From the NCBI RefSeq assembly GCF_000719135.1, contig NZ_JOEK01000019.1, positions 62,001 through 126,000 on the forward strand: a stretch of DNA of 64,000 bases, written 5' to 3'. Source of the stretch: Streptomyces avicenniae. Lineage in GTDB: Bacteria > Actinomycetota > Actinomycetes > Streptomycetales > Streptomycetaceae. The notes beneath the pieces were generated by a model. The model was not told where the DNA came from and searched no databases. It worked only from the letters and a program-made list of their open reading frames with translations. Below, one piece after another: positions 1-10,300 of the stretch. A program made the position numbers and the translations under genes. Each line of letters begins with the position of its first letter. The stretch's first letter is position 1.

Positions 1-1
1 G

Positions 2-1180
2 TACCTCGACGGCTACACGGGCTCCGAGGTGATCGACCCGCAGACGGTCACCGTCACCTTCGACCACCCCAACGTCCAGTTCCTCCAGGGCACGGCCACC
101 ATCACCCTCGGCATCCTCGCGCCCGCCACCCTCGCCCTCACGCCCGAGGAGCGGTGCGCGGGTGACATCGTGGCGGCCGGGCCGTTCGTGATCGACAGCT
201 ACGAACCCGAACAGCGCATCGTGCTCTCACGGCGCGACGGCTACGACTGGGCCTCCCCCGCCGTCGAGCACACCGGCGAGGCGTACGTCGAGACGGTCAA
301 CTTCGAGGTCGTCCCCGAATCGGGCGTGCGCGCCGGGCAGTTGCGCTCCGGCGAGCTGCACATCGACACGATCCCGCTCACCGAGGACGTCCCCAACCTG
401 GAGGCCAGCGGCTTCGGTGTCCTGGGCCGCCCCTACCCGGGCGTCGGCGTGAACCTGGTGCCGAACCTGGAGCGCCCGCTGATCTCGGACGTCAACGTCC
501 GCCGGGCGATCCTGCTGGGCGCGGACCGTGAGGAGATCGTCGCCGGGGTCCTGACCGAGTACGACAAGGTCGCGCAGAACGTCATCACCTCGGCCACCCC
601 CTTCTTCGAACCCCTCGACGGCATCACGTACGACCCGGAGCAGGCCGTGGAGCTGCTGGAGGAGTCCGGCTGGGTCCCAGGCGAGGACGGCATCAGGGAG
701 AAGGACGGGCAGCGGCTCGAACTGCTGGCGCTCTACCACGCGGGGCGGCAGGCGTCGCCCATGATGGAGCTGCTGCAAGGGCAGTTGCGCGAGATCGGCA
801 TCGACCTCCAGATCCGTCTGGAAGCACCGGCCGACCTCGCCGCCGCCGAGGCCAGCGGTGAATGGGACCTGTGGTACACGCCGTTCCACCGCGCCGAGGC
901 GGACGCCGCCCGCGCCGTCTTCGGCGTCACGGGCCGCAACCAGAACCGCGCCCCCGAGCCCCGCCCCGTGGACGACGTGCTCCAGGAGCAGTCGGGCGAG
1001 AGCGACCCGCAGCGGCGGCAGGAGCTGATCACCGAGGCGACGCAGGAGCTGGTGGACCAGGCGTACGCGATCCCGCTGTACGAGCTGGCGGGCGTGATGA
1101 GTTACGCGCCGGTCGTCAAGGGCTTCCACTTCGAGGCGAGTTCGCGCCTCAGCCTCTACGACGTCTGGCTCGACGCGTAA
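2..1180 (+). CDS. ABC transporter substrate-binding protein, family 5 (partial, N-terminus outside window)
   Basis: The reading frame is open from the first bases of the window, so the gene starts upstream; 392 C-terminal residues are visible. They look like the periplasmic-binding-protein family 5 (peptide/nickel/opine binders, usually 500-550 residues): the helix YDPEQAVELLEESGW is the family hallmark, followed by the usual 'KDGQRLELLALY' strand and a C-terminal lobe ending near a tyrosine-rich segment. The signal peptide and lipobox would lie in the missing ~130 residues. The gene is followed 47 bases later by the two matching permeases and a double ATPase, so this is the extracellular receptor of that importer. 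The ligand cannot be read from the sequence; the neighbouring flavin monooxygenase genes suggest a non-peptide small molecule (inference). Confidence 0.9.
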   Translation, partial: YLDGYTGSEVIDPQTVTVTFDHPNVQFLQGTATITLGILAPATLALTPEERCAGDIVAAGPFVIDSYEPEQRIVLSRRDGYDWASPAVEHTGEAYVETVNFEVVPESGVRAGQLRSGELHIDTIPLTEDVPNLEASGFGVLGRPYPGVGVNLVPNLERPLISDVNVRRAILLGADREEIVAGVLTEYDKVAQNVITSATPFFEPLDGITYDPEQAVELLEESGWVPGEDGIREKDGQRLELLALYHAGRQASPMMELLQGQLREIGIDLQIRLEAPADLAAAEASGEWDLWYTPFHRAEADAARAVFGVTGRNQNRAPEPRPVDDVLQEQSGESDPQRRQELITEATQELVDQAYAIPLYELAGVMSYAPVVKGFHFEASSRLSLYDVWLDA

Positions 1181-1227
1181 CCACCGCGCCGCCACCGCCG
1201 CCCGCCCCCGACCCGGAGGACCCGACC

Positions 1228-2172
1228 ATGGCGAAGTATCTCGCCTCGCGCGCTCTTCAGGCGCTGCCCGTGCTGCTGGGGACGTTCACCCTCGCGTTCG
1301 TGCTGCTGTCCGTCCTGCCGAGCGACGCGCTGTCCATCAAGCTCTCCGGCTCGGGGGACTCGGCGCTCAGCCAGGAGGAGATCGCCCGGCTGCGCGCGGA
1401 GCAGGGGTACGACGACCCGCTCCCGCTCCAGTACGTGCGCCAGCTCGGCGGGCTCCTGACCGGCGACATGGGCGTGTCGCTGCACACCGGGTCGCCCGTG
1501 GTGTCGATGATCGGCAGCGCCCTGCCGCACACGGCCCGCCTCGCCGTCGCCGCCCTGCTCGTCGGGGTGACGGCGGGGCTGGTCATCGGCAGCCTGGCGG
1601 CGCACGCCCGCAGCCGCGCGCTGCGTGAACTCCTCATGTCCGTGCCCCCGTTGGGCATCTCGTTCCCGACGTTCGCCGTGGGCCTGGTGCTGATCCAGGT
1701 GGTGTCCTTCCAGTGGCGAGCGCTGCCCTCCGGGGGGACGGACGGGTTCGAGAGCCTGGTCCTGCCCGCCCTGACCCTCTCGCTGCCGGTGACGGCGACC
1801 GTCGCGCAGATCTTCGCGCGCAGCCTGCGCGAGGTGCTGGACCAGGGATACATCGACACGGCGACCGCGAAGGGCGCGGGGCGCCTGCGCCTGCACCTCG
1901 CGCACGCCGTCCGTAACGCCGCCGGGCCCAGCCTGACGGCCACGGGCATGGTGATCGGCAACCTGCTGGGCGGCGCCGTCGTGACCGAGACCGTGTTCTC
2001 CCGGGAGGGCGTCGGGCGGCTCACGGCGGACGCCGTCACCCGCCAGGACCTCCCCGTCGTCCAGGGCGTGGTGCTGCTGTCCGCCCTGGTGTTCGTCGTC
2101 GTCAACCTGCTGGTCGATCTGACCTATCCGCTGCTGGACCGCCGCGTCACCCTCACGGAGGCGACCCGATGA
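1228..2172 (+). CDS. ABC transporter permease, DppB/OppB type
   Basis: A 314-residue inner-membrane permease of the peptide/nickel importer class. The start ATG is preceded by GGAGGA at 1215-1220 with ideal spacing. The N-terminus (MAKYLASRALQALPVLLGTF) is the typical first membrane helix of DppB-like proteins, followed by a large extracytoplasmic loop and then five more hydrophobic segments. The EAA-type loop that docks with the ATPase is seen around YIDTATAKGAGRLRL. The gene ends in an ATGA overlap with the next permease, so the two are translationally coupled and should form the heterodimeric membrane channel. Confidence 0.93.
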   Translation: MAKYLASRALQALPVLLGTFTLAFVLLSVLPSDALSIKLSGSGDSALSQEEIARLRAEQGYDDPLPLQYVRQLGGLLTGDMGVSLHTGSPVVSMIGSALPHTARLAVAALLVGVTAGLVIGSLAAHARSRALRELLMSVPPLGISFPTFAVGLVLIQVVSFQWRALPSGGTDGFESLVLPALTLSLPVTATVAQIFARSLREVLDQGYIDTATAKGAGRLRLHLAHAVRNAAGPSLTATGMVIGNLLGGAVVTETVFSREGVGRLTADAVTRQDLPVVQGVVLLSALVFVVVNLLVDLTYPLLDRRVTLTEATR

Positions 2173-3014
2173 CCCTCACCGACACGCCCGCCGCCGCGCG
2201 GGGGCGCGTCCGCCGCCGACCGGGGCCGGGCGTCGTGCTGTCCTTCCTGGTCCTGGGCCTCGCGGTGCTCGCCGCGTTCGCCCCCGGGCTGCTCGCCCAC
2301 CAGTCGCCGGTCGAGGGCGAGGTGCTGGAGAAGCTGCGCCCGCCGAGCGCCGAGCACTGGTTCGGCACCGACCACCTCGGGCGCGACGTCTACGCCCGGG
2401 TCGTGCACGGCGCGGGGCTGTCGCTGCGCGCGCCGCTGATCGCGGTGGCCATCGCGTTCGGCGCCGGGTGCACGCTCGGCCTCGTCTCCGGGTTCCTCGG
2501 CGGGCCGGTGGACGCCGTGATCATGCGGCTCGTGGACATCCTGCTGGCCGTGCCCTCGCTCCTCCTGTCGCTGGCGATCGTCGCGGCGCTGGGCTTCGGG
2601 ATCACGAACGTGGCCGTCGCCGTGGGCGTGGCGTCCGTGGCGGCGTTCGCGCGGATCACGCGGGCCGAGGCGCTGCGCGTGCGCAGCTCGCCGTTCGTGG
2701 AGGCGGCGACGACGCTGGGCGTACGCGGGCCGCAGGTGCTGCTGCGGCACGTCCTGCCGCACGCCGTCGGCCCGGCGCTCGTGCTGTCCACGCTGGAGTT
2801 CGGCACGGCGATCCTGTCCGTGTCCGCGCTCAGCTTCCTCGGCTACGGGGAGCCACCGCCGACACCCGAGTGGGGCAAGATCGTCAGCGAGGGGCGTGAC
2901 TACCTGGCGACGGCCTGGTGGGTGGCGCTGCTGCCCAGCCTCGTCATCGCGGCGACCGTGCTGGCGACCAACCGTCTCTCCCGCTGGTTCGACGCGCGCG
3001 GGGAGCGGATATGA
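2169..3014 (+). CDS. ABC transporter permease, DppC/OppC type
   Basis: A 281-residue second permease of the importer. The cytoplasmic N-terminal tail is followed by a first hydrophobic segment, the DppC-type block 'HWFGTDHLGRDVYARVVHGA' and further membrane helices; the EAA loop with FVEAATTLGVRG lies near residue 175. It overlaps the upstream permease by 4 bases (ATGA) and the downstream ATPase gene the same way. Its role is to pair with the DppB-type subunit to form the translocation path. Confidence 0.93.
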   Translation: MTLTDTPAAARGRVRRRPGPGVVLSFLVLGLAVLAAFAPGLLAHQSPVEGEVLEKLRPPSAEHWFGTDHLGRDVYARVVHGAGLSLRAPLIAVAIAFGAGCTLGLVSGFLGGPVDAVIMRLVDILLAVPSLLLSLAIVAALGFGITNVAVAVGVASVAAFARITRAEALRVRSSPFVEAATTLGVRGPQVLLRHVLPHAVGPALVLSTLEFGTAILSVSALSFLGYGEPPPTPEWGKIVSEGRDYLATAWWVALLPSLVIAATVLATNRLSRWFDARGERI

Positions 3015-4726
3015 GCGCCGCATCGCCCGGCCGGGGCGTCACCGTCGCGCCCGGCCCGGCCGACGGCGCGGCGGACACCGGCCCGCTGCTGAGCATTGAA
3101 GACCTGCGCGTCACGTACCGCGTGCGCGGCGGGACGCGGGAGGCGGTGCGCGGCGTCAGCCTTGAGGTGCACGCGGGCCAGACCGTCGCCGTCGTCGGCG
3201 AGTCGGGCTCGGGCAAGAGCACGACGGCGCACGCCGTCAACGGCATGCTGGCGCCGGGCGCCCGCGTCACCGGCGGCCGGATCACGTACGCGGGCCAGGA
3301 CGTCGCCGCCCTGTCCCGCGCGGGGCTGCGGCGGCTGCGGGGCGCGGAGATCGGGCTCGTGCCGCAGGACCCGGGCGCGTCCCTGAACCCGACCGCGCGG
3401 GTCGGCGACCAGATCGCCGAGGCGTTGGTCATCCACCGCATCGCGTCGCGCCGTGACGCGGCGGGGCACGCGCTGCGGCTGCTGGCCGAGGTCGGCATCG
3501 ACCGGCCGGAGCTGCGGGCGCGGCAGTTCCCGCACGAGTTGTCGGGCGGGATGCGGCAGCGCGTGCTGATCGCGATCGCTATCGCGGCGGGCCCTCGCCT
3601 GCTGATCGCCGACGAGCCGACGAGCGCGCTGGACGCCACGGTGAGCCGCCGCGTGCTCGACCACCTGGCGGGGCTGAGCGCCGAGCACGGCATCGCGCTG
3701 TTGCTGATCACGCACGACCTGGCGATGGCCGCCGAACGCGCGGACCGCATCGTGGTGTTGCGCGAGGGGCAGGTCGTGGAGCAGGGCGACGCGCGGGAGT
3801 TGATCACCTCGCCACGGCGCGGCTACACGCGCGACCTGCTGGCCGACACCCCCAGCCTGCGCAGCGGGCGGCTGATCCCGGCGCGCGAACGGCGGGACGA
3901 GGGGGAGCCGCTGCTCAAGGTACGCGGCCTGGTGAAGACGTTCGGGAGGGCAGGGAGCGCGGACGCCGTACGGGCGGTCGATGACGTCGGCTTCGACGTC
4001 GGGCGCGGCCGGACGGTGGCCGTGCTCGGCGAGTCGGGCTCGGGCAAGTCCACGACGGCGCGCATCCTGCTCGGCCTCGAACACCCCGATGCGGGCTCGG
4101 TGTTGCTCGACGGGACGGAGCTGACGACGCTCGGTGCGGCCGGGCTGCGGCAGGCGAGGCGGCGGCTCCAGATCGTCCAGCAGAACCCGTACACGTCGCT
4201 CGACCCGCGCTTCACCGTGCGCCGCGTCGTCGCCGAGCCGTTGCGAGCCCACAAGATCGGCACGCCGCGTGAACGGGACGCCCGCGTCGAGGAGATGCTC
4301 GACGCGGTGGCCCTGCCGTCCGACCTGGCCGACCGGCGCCCGCGCGAACTGTCGGGCGGCCAGCGGCAGCGCGTGGCGATCGCGCGCGCCCTCGTGCTGC
4401 GGCCGGAGATCGTGGTGTGCGACGAGCCGGTCTCCGCGCTCGACGTGACGGTGCAGGCGCAGATCCTCGACCTGCTGACGCGGCTCCAGCGCGAGCTGGG
4501 CGTCAGCTACGTGTTCATCTCGCACGACCTCGCCGTGGTGCGGCAGATCGCGGACGAGGTGCTGGTCATGCGGCACGGCGCCGTGCTCGAACACGGCTCG
4601 GCCGAGGCCGTGTTCGCCGAGCCCTCCCACCCCTACACCCGCGACCTGCTGGCCGCGGTCGCCGATCCGTTCCACCAGCCGCGCGCCGAACACCCCGACG
4701 CGGCCGACAGGGAGACCGCCCGATGA
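3011..4726 (+). CDS. Fused double ABC ATPase, DppD-DppF type
   Basis: A 571-residue protein holding two complete nucleotide-binding domains. Domain 1 has Walker A GESGSGKST at residues 63-71 and signature LSGGMRQR; domain 2 has a second GESGSGKST near residue 338 and signature LSGGQRQR, each with a Walker B (LLIADEP, IVVCDEP) and a switch His (THD, SHD). In many bacteria these are separate DppD and DppF genes; here one polypeptide should power the importer. The start ATG overlaps the permease stop (ATGA). The first ~25 residues are Ala/Pro-rich and lie before the first domain. Confidence 0.94.
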   Translation: MSAASPGRGVTVAPGPADGAADTGPLLSIEDLRVTYRVRGGTREAVRGVSLEVHAGQTVAVVGESGSGKSTTAHAVNGMLAPGARVTGGRITYAGQDVAALSRAGLRRLRGAEIGLVPQDPGASLNPTARVGDQIAEALVIHRIASRRDAAGHALRLLAEVGIDRPELRARQFPHELSGGMRQRVLIAIAIAAGPRLLIADEPTSALDATVSRRVLDHLAGLSAEHGIALLLITHDLAMAAERADRIVVLREGQVVEQGDARELITSPRRGYTRDLLADTPSLRSGRLIPARERRDEGEPLLKVRGLVKTFGRAGSADAVRAVDDVGFDVGRGRTVAVLGESGSGKSTTARILLGLEHPDAGSVLLDGTELTTLGAAGLRQARRRLQIVQQNPYTSLDPRFTVRRVVAEPLRAHKIGTPRERDARVEEMLDAVALPSDLADRRPRELSGGQRQRVAIARALVLRPEIVVCDEPVSALDVTVQAQILDLLTRLQRELGVSYVFISHDLAVVRQIADEVLVMRHGAVLEHGSAEAVFAEPSHPYTRDLLAAVADPFHQPRAEHPDAADRETAR

Positions 4727-5301
4727 GCACCCCACCCGCCCCACCACCCACCGGCGAGACCGTCACCCTGAGCGCGCTGCTCGCCGAGGCGGGGCTCGAT
4801 CCGCGCGCCGCCACCTGGCCCGCCGTCCGCGAGGCCGCCGTGCGCGCCGAACGGGCGGGGGCGCACGTGCTGTTGCTGCCGGGCCCTGACGGGCAGCCGT
4901 CCGCGACCGAGGCGACGACGCTGGCCGCCGCGCTCCTGCGCGTCACCGGCACGCTGCGCCTGGCCGTGCCGATCGACCCGGCCCGGACCGCCCCCTACAA
5001 CGCCGCCCGCGTCCTGGCGTCGCTCGCGCACCTGGGCCCGGGACGGGTGCTGCTCGCCCGTGGCGGCGAGGGGGACGCGGAGGGCTGGGCCGAGTACGTG
5101 GCGGCCGTCCGCGCGCTGTGGGACAGCTTCCCGGCCGACGCGATCCTCGCGGACCGCGCCACCGGCCGCTACTTCGACGCGTCGCGGGTGCCCGACACCA
5201 GGTTCACCGGCCGCCGTCACCGCGTGCTCGGCGCGCTGAACCTGCCGACGCCGCCCGGCGGTCCGCTGGGCCTGTGGCCCGCCGAGGAGGACTCCCGATG
5301 A
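4723..5301 (+). CDS. Half-length luciferase-like flavin monooxygenase (NtaA/DszA type N-terminal half)
   Basis: A 192-residue protein that follows the order of an NtaA/SnaA/DszA-type luciferase-like monooxygenase and then stops. Visible blocks are the early 'AERAGAHVLLLPG' strand-helix, a 'TGTLRLAVPIDPARTAPYNAARVLASLAHL' counterpart split over residues ~75-105, and the family insertion 'ALWDSFPADAILAD...GRYFD...' ending in GALNLPTPPGGPL. The usual continuation (RPVIVQAG and the C-terminal barrel half) is missing. It overlaps both neighbours by 4 bases. It could be a remnant or a partner subunit of the full-length enzyme that follows, which lacks just the insertion present here (see findings). 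The function is an inference. Confidence 0.7.
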   Translation: MSTPPAPPPTGETVTLSALLAEAGLDPRAATWPAVREAAVRAERAGAHVLLLPGPDGQPSATEATTLAAALLRVTGTLRLAVPIDPARTAPYNAARVLASLAHLGPGRVLLARGGEGDAEGWAEYVAAVRALWDSFPADAILADRATGRYFDASRVPDTRFTGRRHRVLGALNLPTPPGGPLGLWPAEEDSR

Positions 5302-6521
5302 CCACGCACACCACCGGCCGCCGTATGCACCTGAGCCTCAACATGAGCGGCGTCGGCCGTCACACCGCGGCCTGGGCCCACCCGGCGAGCGTCCCGGGCG
5401 CCGAACTGCGCCCGGACCACTACGTGGAGGTCGCACGGCTGGCCGAACGCGGCCTGTTCGACGCGGTGTTCCTCGCCGACAGCCCGGCGCTCGGCGCCGA
5501 CGAGCGCAGCGTCCCGCACCGCTTCGAGCCGCTGACGCTGCTGACGGCGATCGCCGTGGAGACGCAACGGATCGGGCTGATCGGCACCGTCTCCACGACG
5601 TACAACGACCCGGTGACCGTGGCCGACCGCGCCGCGTCGCTCCAGAACGTCAGCGAGGGCCGGGCCGCGCTCAACGCGGTGGCGTCCACCGGCGACCGGC
5701 TCGCCAGGAACTTCGGCCTCGACCGGCAGCCGGACCACGAGCGGCGCTACGCACGCGCCGACGCGTTCCTCACCACCGTCAGGGAGCGCTGGGCGGCCGT
5801 GCCAGGCGCCGCGCACGGCCGCCCGCTGATCGTCCAGGCGGGCGGCTCCGCCAGGGGCCGCGACCTCGCCGCCCGGCAGGCCGACGTCGTGTACGCGGGC
5901 GGGTACGGCATCGAGGACGCGCAGTCCCTGGACGCGGACATCCGCGCACGCGCCGCGCGGCACGGCCGCGACCCCCGCTCGCTGCGGGTCCTGCCCGGCG
6001 TCATCCCCTATCTCGCCGACACGACGGCGCAGGCCCACCGCCTCGCCGACGAGCTGGACGCCGTGCACCGGGGCGTCATCGACCCGATCCGCTGGCTGGG
6101 CCCGGTCGTCGGCGCCGACCTCGCGGGCCTCGACCCGGACGGTCCGCTGCCCGTGGACGCGCTGCCCACCGACCCCGACCAGGTCGGCGGCGCCAGCATC
6201 GCCGGGCTCGCCAGGACGCTGGCCACGCGCGGCGGGCTGACCGTACGGCAGGTCGCGGAGCGGCTGTACGCCGGTGGCTTCGGCAACATCCAGACGCACG
6301 TCCACGGCACGGCGCAGGAGATCGCCGACACCCTGACCGGCTGGTTCCGGCAGGGCGTGGACGGCTTCAACCTGCTGCTGCCGCTCCAGCCTTCTGGCGT
6401 GGAACGGTTCGTGGAGCAGGTCGTGCCGCTGCTCCAGCGCGCCGGGGTGTACCGGACGGCGTACGAGGCGCGCACGCTCGGCGGGCATCTCGGGCTGACC
6501 GGCGGCGGGGGCGGGTCATGA
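5298..6521 (+). CDS. LLM-class flavin-dependent monooxygenase (NtaA/SnaA/DszA family)
   Basis: A 407-residue TIM-barrel flavin monooxygenase. Family blocks are clear: 'ERGLFDAVFLADSPAL', 'FEPLTLLTAIAVETQRIGLIGTVSTTYNDP', 'NAVASTGDRLARNFG', 'RYARADAF', and 'RPLIVQAGGSARGRDLAARQADVVY'. Members use reduced FMN from a separate reductase plus O2 to hydroxylate or cleave N- or S-containing substrates; two flavin reductase genes sit at the end of this operon. It is about 40 residues shorter than usual (~440-450) because the segment between the RYARA helix and the QAG strand is almost absent. The start codon overlaps the stop of the half-length paralogue (ATGA). The substrate is unknown. Confidence 0.88.
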   Translation: MTTHTTGRRMHLSLNMSGVGRHTAAWAHPASVPGAELRPDHYVEVARLAERGLFDAVFLADSPALGADERSVPHRFEPLTLLTAIAVETQRIGLIGTVSTTYNDPVTVADRAASLQNVSEGRAALNAVASTGDRLARNFGLDRQPDHERRYARADAFLTTVRERWAAVPGAAHGRPLIVQAGGSARGRDLAARQADVVYAGGYGIEDAQSLDADIRARAARHGRDPRSLRVLPGVIPYLADTTAQAHRLADELDAVHRGVIDPIRWLGPVVGADLAGLDPDGPLPVDALPTDPDQVGGASIAGLARTLATRGGLTVRQVAERLYAGGFGNIQTHVHGTAQEIADTLTGWFRQGVDGFNLLLPLQPSGVERFVEQVVPLLQRAGVYRTAYEARTLGGHLGLTGGGGGS

Positions 6522-7588
6522 CGCGCTACGTGGTGATCGGCGCCGGGGCCGTCGGCGGCGCGCTGGCGGCGGATCTGCATCTGGCCGGGGTGCCCGTCGT
6601 CCTGTCGGCCAGGGGCGCGGCGCTCGACGCCGTGCGGGAACGCGGCCTGGTCCGCACCTCGCCGGGCGGGACCGTACGGGTGCCCGTGCCGGTCGTGGGC
6701 GGCCCGGCGGACGTCCCGCTGACGCGCGACGACGTGCTGGTCCTCGCGACCAAGACGCAGGACGCGCACGCCACCCTCGCCGACTGGGCGTGGCGGCCCC
6801 TGGCGGGCGGCGGTCTCGCGGCCGACCTGCCGGTGATCACCCTCCAGAACGGCCTGGACGCCGAACGGGCCGCCGCCCGCCACTTCTCCACCGTCGTCGG
6901 CGGCACGGCGATGGTCGCCGCGCGCTGCCTGGTCCCGGGCGAGGTCGTGACGGGCGCGGCGCCGAAGACCGGGCAGCTCGTCGTCGGCGCCTTCCCGCCC
7001 GCCGCGCCACCGCCGGCAGTCGCGGTCCGGTTCGTCGCCGACGCCGGGGCGGCGGGCTGGCTGGCGCAGGCCGTCGCCGACGTCACGCGCTGGAAGGCGT
7101 GGAAGCTGCTGCACAACGTCACCAACGCCACCGAGCTGTTCACCGGCGCGCCCGACGCGCTGGCCGACGTGCGGCGGCGCGCCACCGAGGAGGCGCGCGC
7201 CGTCCTGGCCGCCGCCGGGTACGAACCGGCCGACCCGGACACCGAGCGCACGTACGACCCGGCGGAGGCGTCCCTCGTGCCGGGCGGCGGCTACGTCCCG
7301 GGCCAGCAGTCCACCTGGCAGAGCTTCGCGCGCGGCACGACCAGCGAAGTCGATTTCCTGAACGGCGAGATCACGCTCCTCGGCCGCCTCCACGGCGTGG
7401 CCGCGCCGGTCAACGCCGCGCTCCAACGGGTCCTCGGCGCCTCGGCCCTGGCCGGGGAACGCCCGGGGGCCCGCGACATCGCCGAGGTGTTCGCCCTGCT
7501 GCCGCCACCCGTCCCGCCCACCGCCACACCCACAGCCCCAGCTTCCGGCCCCGACACCGAAGAGCCGACAGGAGTCCTCACGTCATGA
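6518..7588 (+). CDS. Ketopantoate reductase-like (PanE/ApbA) NADP-dependent oxidoreductase
   Basis: A 356-residue protein with an N-terminal Rossmann motif (VIGAGAVGGALAADLHLAG), a PanE-type central block (LATKTQDAHATLADW, then TLQNGLDAERAAA), and a helical C-terminal domain containing 'WKAWKLLHNVTNATELF' and 'QSTWQSFARGTTSEVDFLNGEITLLG', the region that holds the substrate-binding residues in ApbA-family enzymes. True PanE makes pantoate for CoA; placement between a monooxygenase and a hydrolase, in an operon without other pantothenate genes, suggests reduction of another 2-oxo acid in a catabolic route (inference). It has a 4-base overlap with the gene before it and ends in the ATGA of the next. 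Confidence 0.85.
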   Translation: MTRYVVIGAGAVGGALAADLHLAGVPVVLSARGAALDAVRERGLVRTSPGGTVRVPVPVVGGPADVPLTRDDVLVLATKTQDAHATLADWAWRPLAGGGLAADLPVITLQNGLDAERAAARHFSTVVGGTAMVAARCLVPGEVVTGAAPKTGQLVVGAFPPAAPPPAVAVRFVADAGAAGWLAQAVADVTRWKAWKLLHNVTNATELFTGAPDALADVRRRATEEARAVLAAAGYEPADPDTERTYDPAEASLVPGGGYVPGQQSTWQSFARGTTSEVDFLNGEITLLGRLHGVAAPVNAALQRVLGASALAGERPGARDIAEVFALLPPPVPPTATPTAPASGPDTEEPTGVLTS

Positions 7589-8330
7589 CCGCCACGCCCC
7601 GCTCCGACGCCCCGTCCCTGACCTGGACCGAGCCCGCCGGGCTCCTCCCGCGCGGCACGCTCGTCCTGCTGCCGGGACGCGGCGAGACCCCCGAGGTCTA
7701 CCGGCGGTTCGGCAGCCGTCTGGCCGCCGACGCCTACCGCGTCGTCGCCGTCAGGGGCGGCGACGACGCGCCGGGCGACGCCGCCGCCCTCGTCGAGGCC
7801 GCGCTCGCCGACGACACGACGCCGCGCCCCCTGGTCCTGGTCGGCTCCGACACGGGAGCCCTGCACGCCCTGCGGCTCGCCGCGCGCCACGGCGCGGCCG
7901 TGGACGGCGTGGTCCTCGCGGGTGTGCCCACGCGTGACGCCGACGAACAGGGCGACCTGGACAGCGAGATCGCCGGACGGACGGCCTGCCCCAACCACCG
8001 TCTGGTCCTGGCGCGCGAGGCCACCGCGGGGCTGCGCGACACCCAGGGCATCCCCGAACTGCTCGCCGCCCTGACCCCGGTGGACGTGCCGACGCTGGCC
8101 GTGCACGGCGCGGCCGACGGCGTCAGCCCGCTGCCCGACGCGGTGGCGCTCCACCGCGCGCTGGGCACGTCCTCGCTCGTCGCGATCGAGGACGGGCTGC
8201 ACGACATCCTCAACGACGTGACCCACCGGTCGGTGGCCGCGACCGTCGTGCTGTTCCTCGAACGGCTGCGGCTCGGCGCGCAGGCGCCCGTCATCGCCCG
8301 CGAAGTGCCCCTCGGCGAAACCGCGTTGTC

Positions 8331-8334
<4 letters not shown>
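7585..8334 (+). CDS. Alpha/beta hydrolase with Asp at the nucleophile elbow
   Basis: A 249-residue alpha/beta-hydrolase-fold protein. The oxyanion region is LVLLPGRGE (residues 26-34), the nucleophile elbow is GSDTG (87-91) with Asp89 in the nucleophile position, the acid is probably Asp178 in HGAADGV, and the catalytic His is probably His206 in EDGLHD. Asp at this position is known from haloalkane dehalogenases and epoxide hydrolases; esterases have Ser. The fold is clear, the reaction is not. The gene sits inside the coupled operon with 4-base overlaps on both sides. A Ser one residue earlier (Ser88) could confuse the assignment. Confidence 0.82.
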
Positions 8335-9698
<1,364 letters not shown>

Positions 9699-9766
9699 TG
9701 GCCGCCGCGCCCGGCACCACCTCTTCCGCCACCCCGACCCCCGGCCGTTCAGGAAAGGAACCGCCC

Positions 9767-10300
9767 GTGTCCTCCACCCCGCCGTCCGTCGTCGCGCTCT
9801 CCGGCAACCCCCGCCCCCGATCCCGCACCCTGGCCGTCGCCGAGGCCACGGCGAGGGCCGTCGCGGAACGGCTCGGGGTCACCACGCCCGTGACCACCCT
9901 CGACCTGGCCGACTTCGCGGGCGAGATCCTGACGCCTGAACACCCGTCCGCGGACGCCGCCTTGACGACCCTGGCGCAGGCGCGGATCGCGGTGATCGCC
10001 ACCCCCGTCTACAAGGCGTCCTACACGGGGCTGCTGAAGGCGTTCCTCGACCTGTACCCGGCGGACGGCCTGCTGGGCGTGACGGCGGTGCCGCTCGTCG
10101 TCTCGGGCAGCCCGGCGCACGCGCTGGCCGGGGAGGTCCATCTGCGTCCGCTGCTGGTCGAGTTGGGGGCCGTGGTCCCGGCCCGCGCGTTCGCCGTGAC
10201 GGAGGCGCAGCTCGCGGACAGCGGCCAGGCGATCGACGCCTGGCTGGCGCGTTCGGCGCAGGCGCTGGCGCGTGCGGCCGGTCAGGAGGAGGGCCGATGA
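9767..10300 (+). CDS. NAD(P)H-dependent FMN reductase, SsuE-like flavodoxin fold
   Basis: A 177-residue flavodoxin-like reductase with the phosphate-binding loop 'ALSGNPRPRSRT' close to the N-terminus and 'IAVIATPVYKASYTGLLKAFLDLYP', the typical SsuE/MsuE block. It would supply reduced FMN to the luciferase-like enzymes upstream. The GTG at 9767 is chosen because AGGAAAGGA at 9751-9759 is an excellent ribosome site 7 bases before it and the sequence then starts right at the conserved domain. An in-frame ATG at 9698 overlapping the previous stop would add a 23-residue Pro/Ser/Thr-rich tail and is the alternative. The gene ends in an ATGA overlap with a second flavin reductase. Confidence 0.86.
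   Translation: MSSTPPSVVALSGNPRPRSRTLAVAEATARAVAERLGVTTPVTTLDLADFAGEILTPEHPSADAALTTLAQARIAVIATPVYKASYTGLLKAFLDLYPADGLLGVTAVPLVVSGSPAHALAGEVHLRPLLVELGAVVPARAFAVTEAQLADSGQAIDAWLARSAQALARAAGQEEGR

Noticed and set aside
2900-4747. 615-residue open frame antisense to the double ATPase gene
   Set aside because: Arg/His/Pro/Gly-rich translation with no domain pattern; the ATPase on the other strand is unmistakable. Long antisense frames are expected at this GC content.
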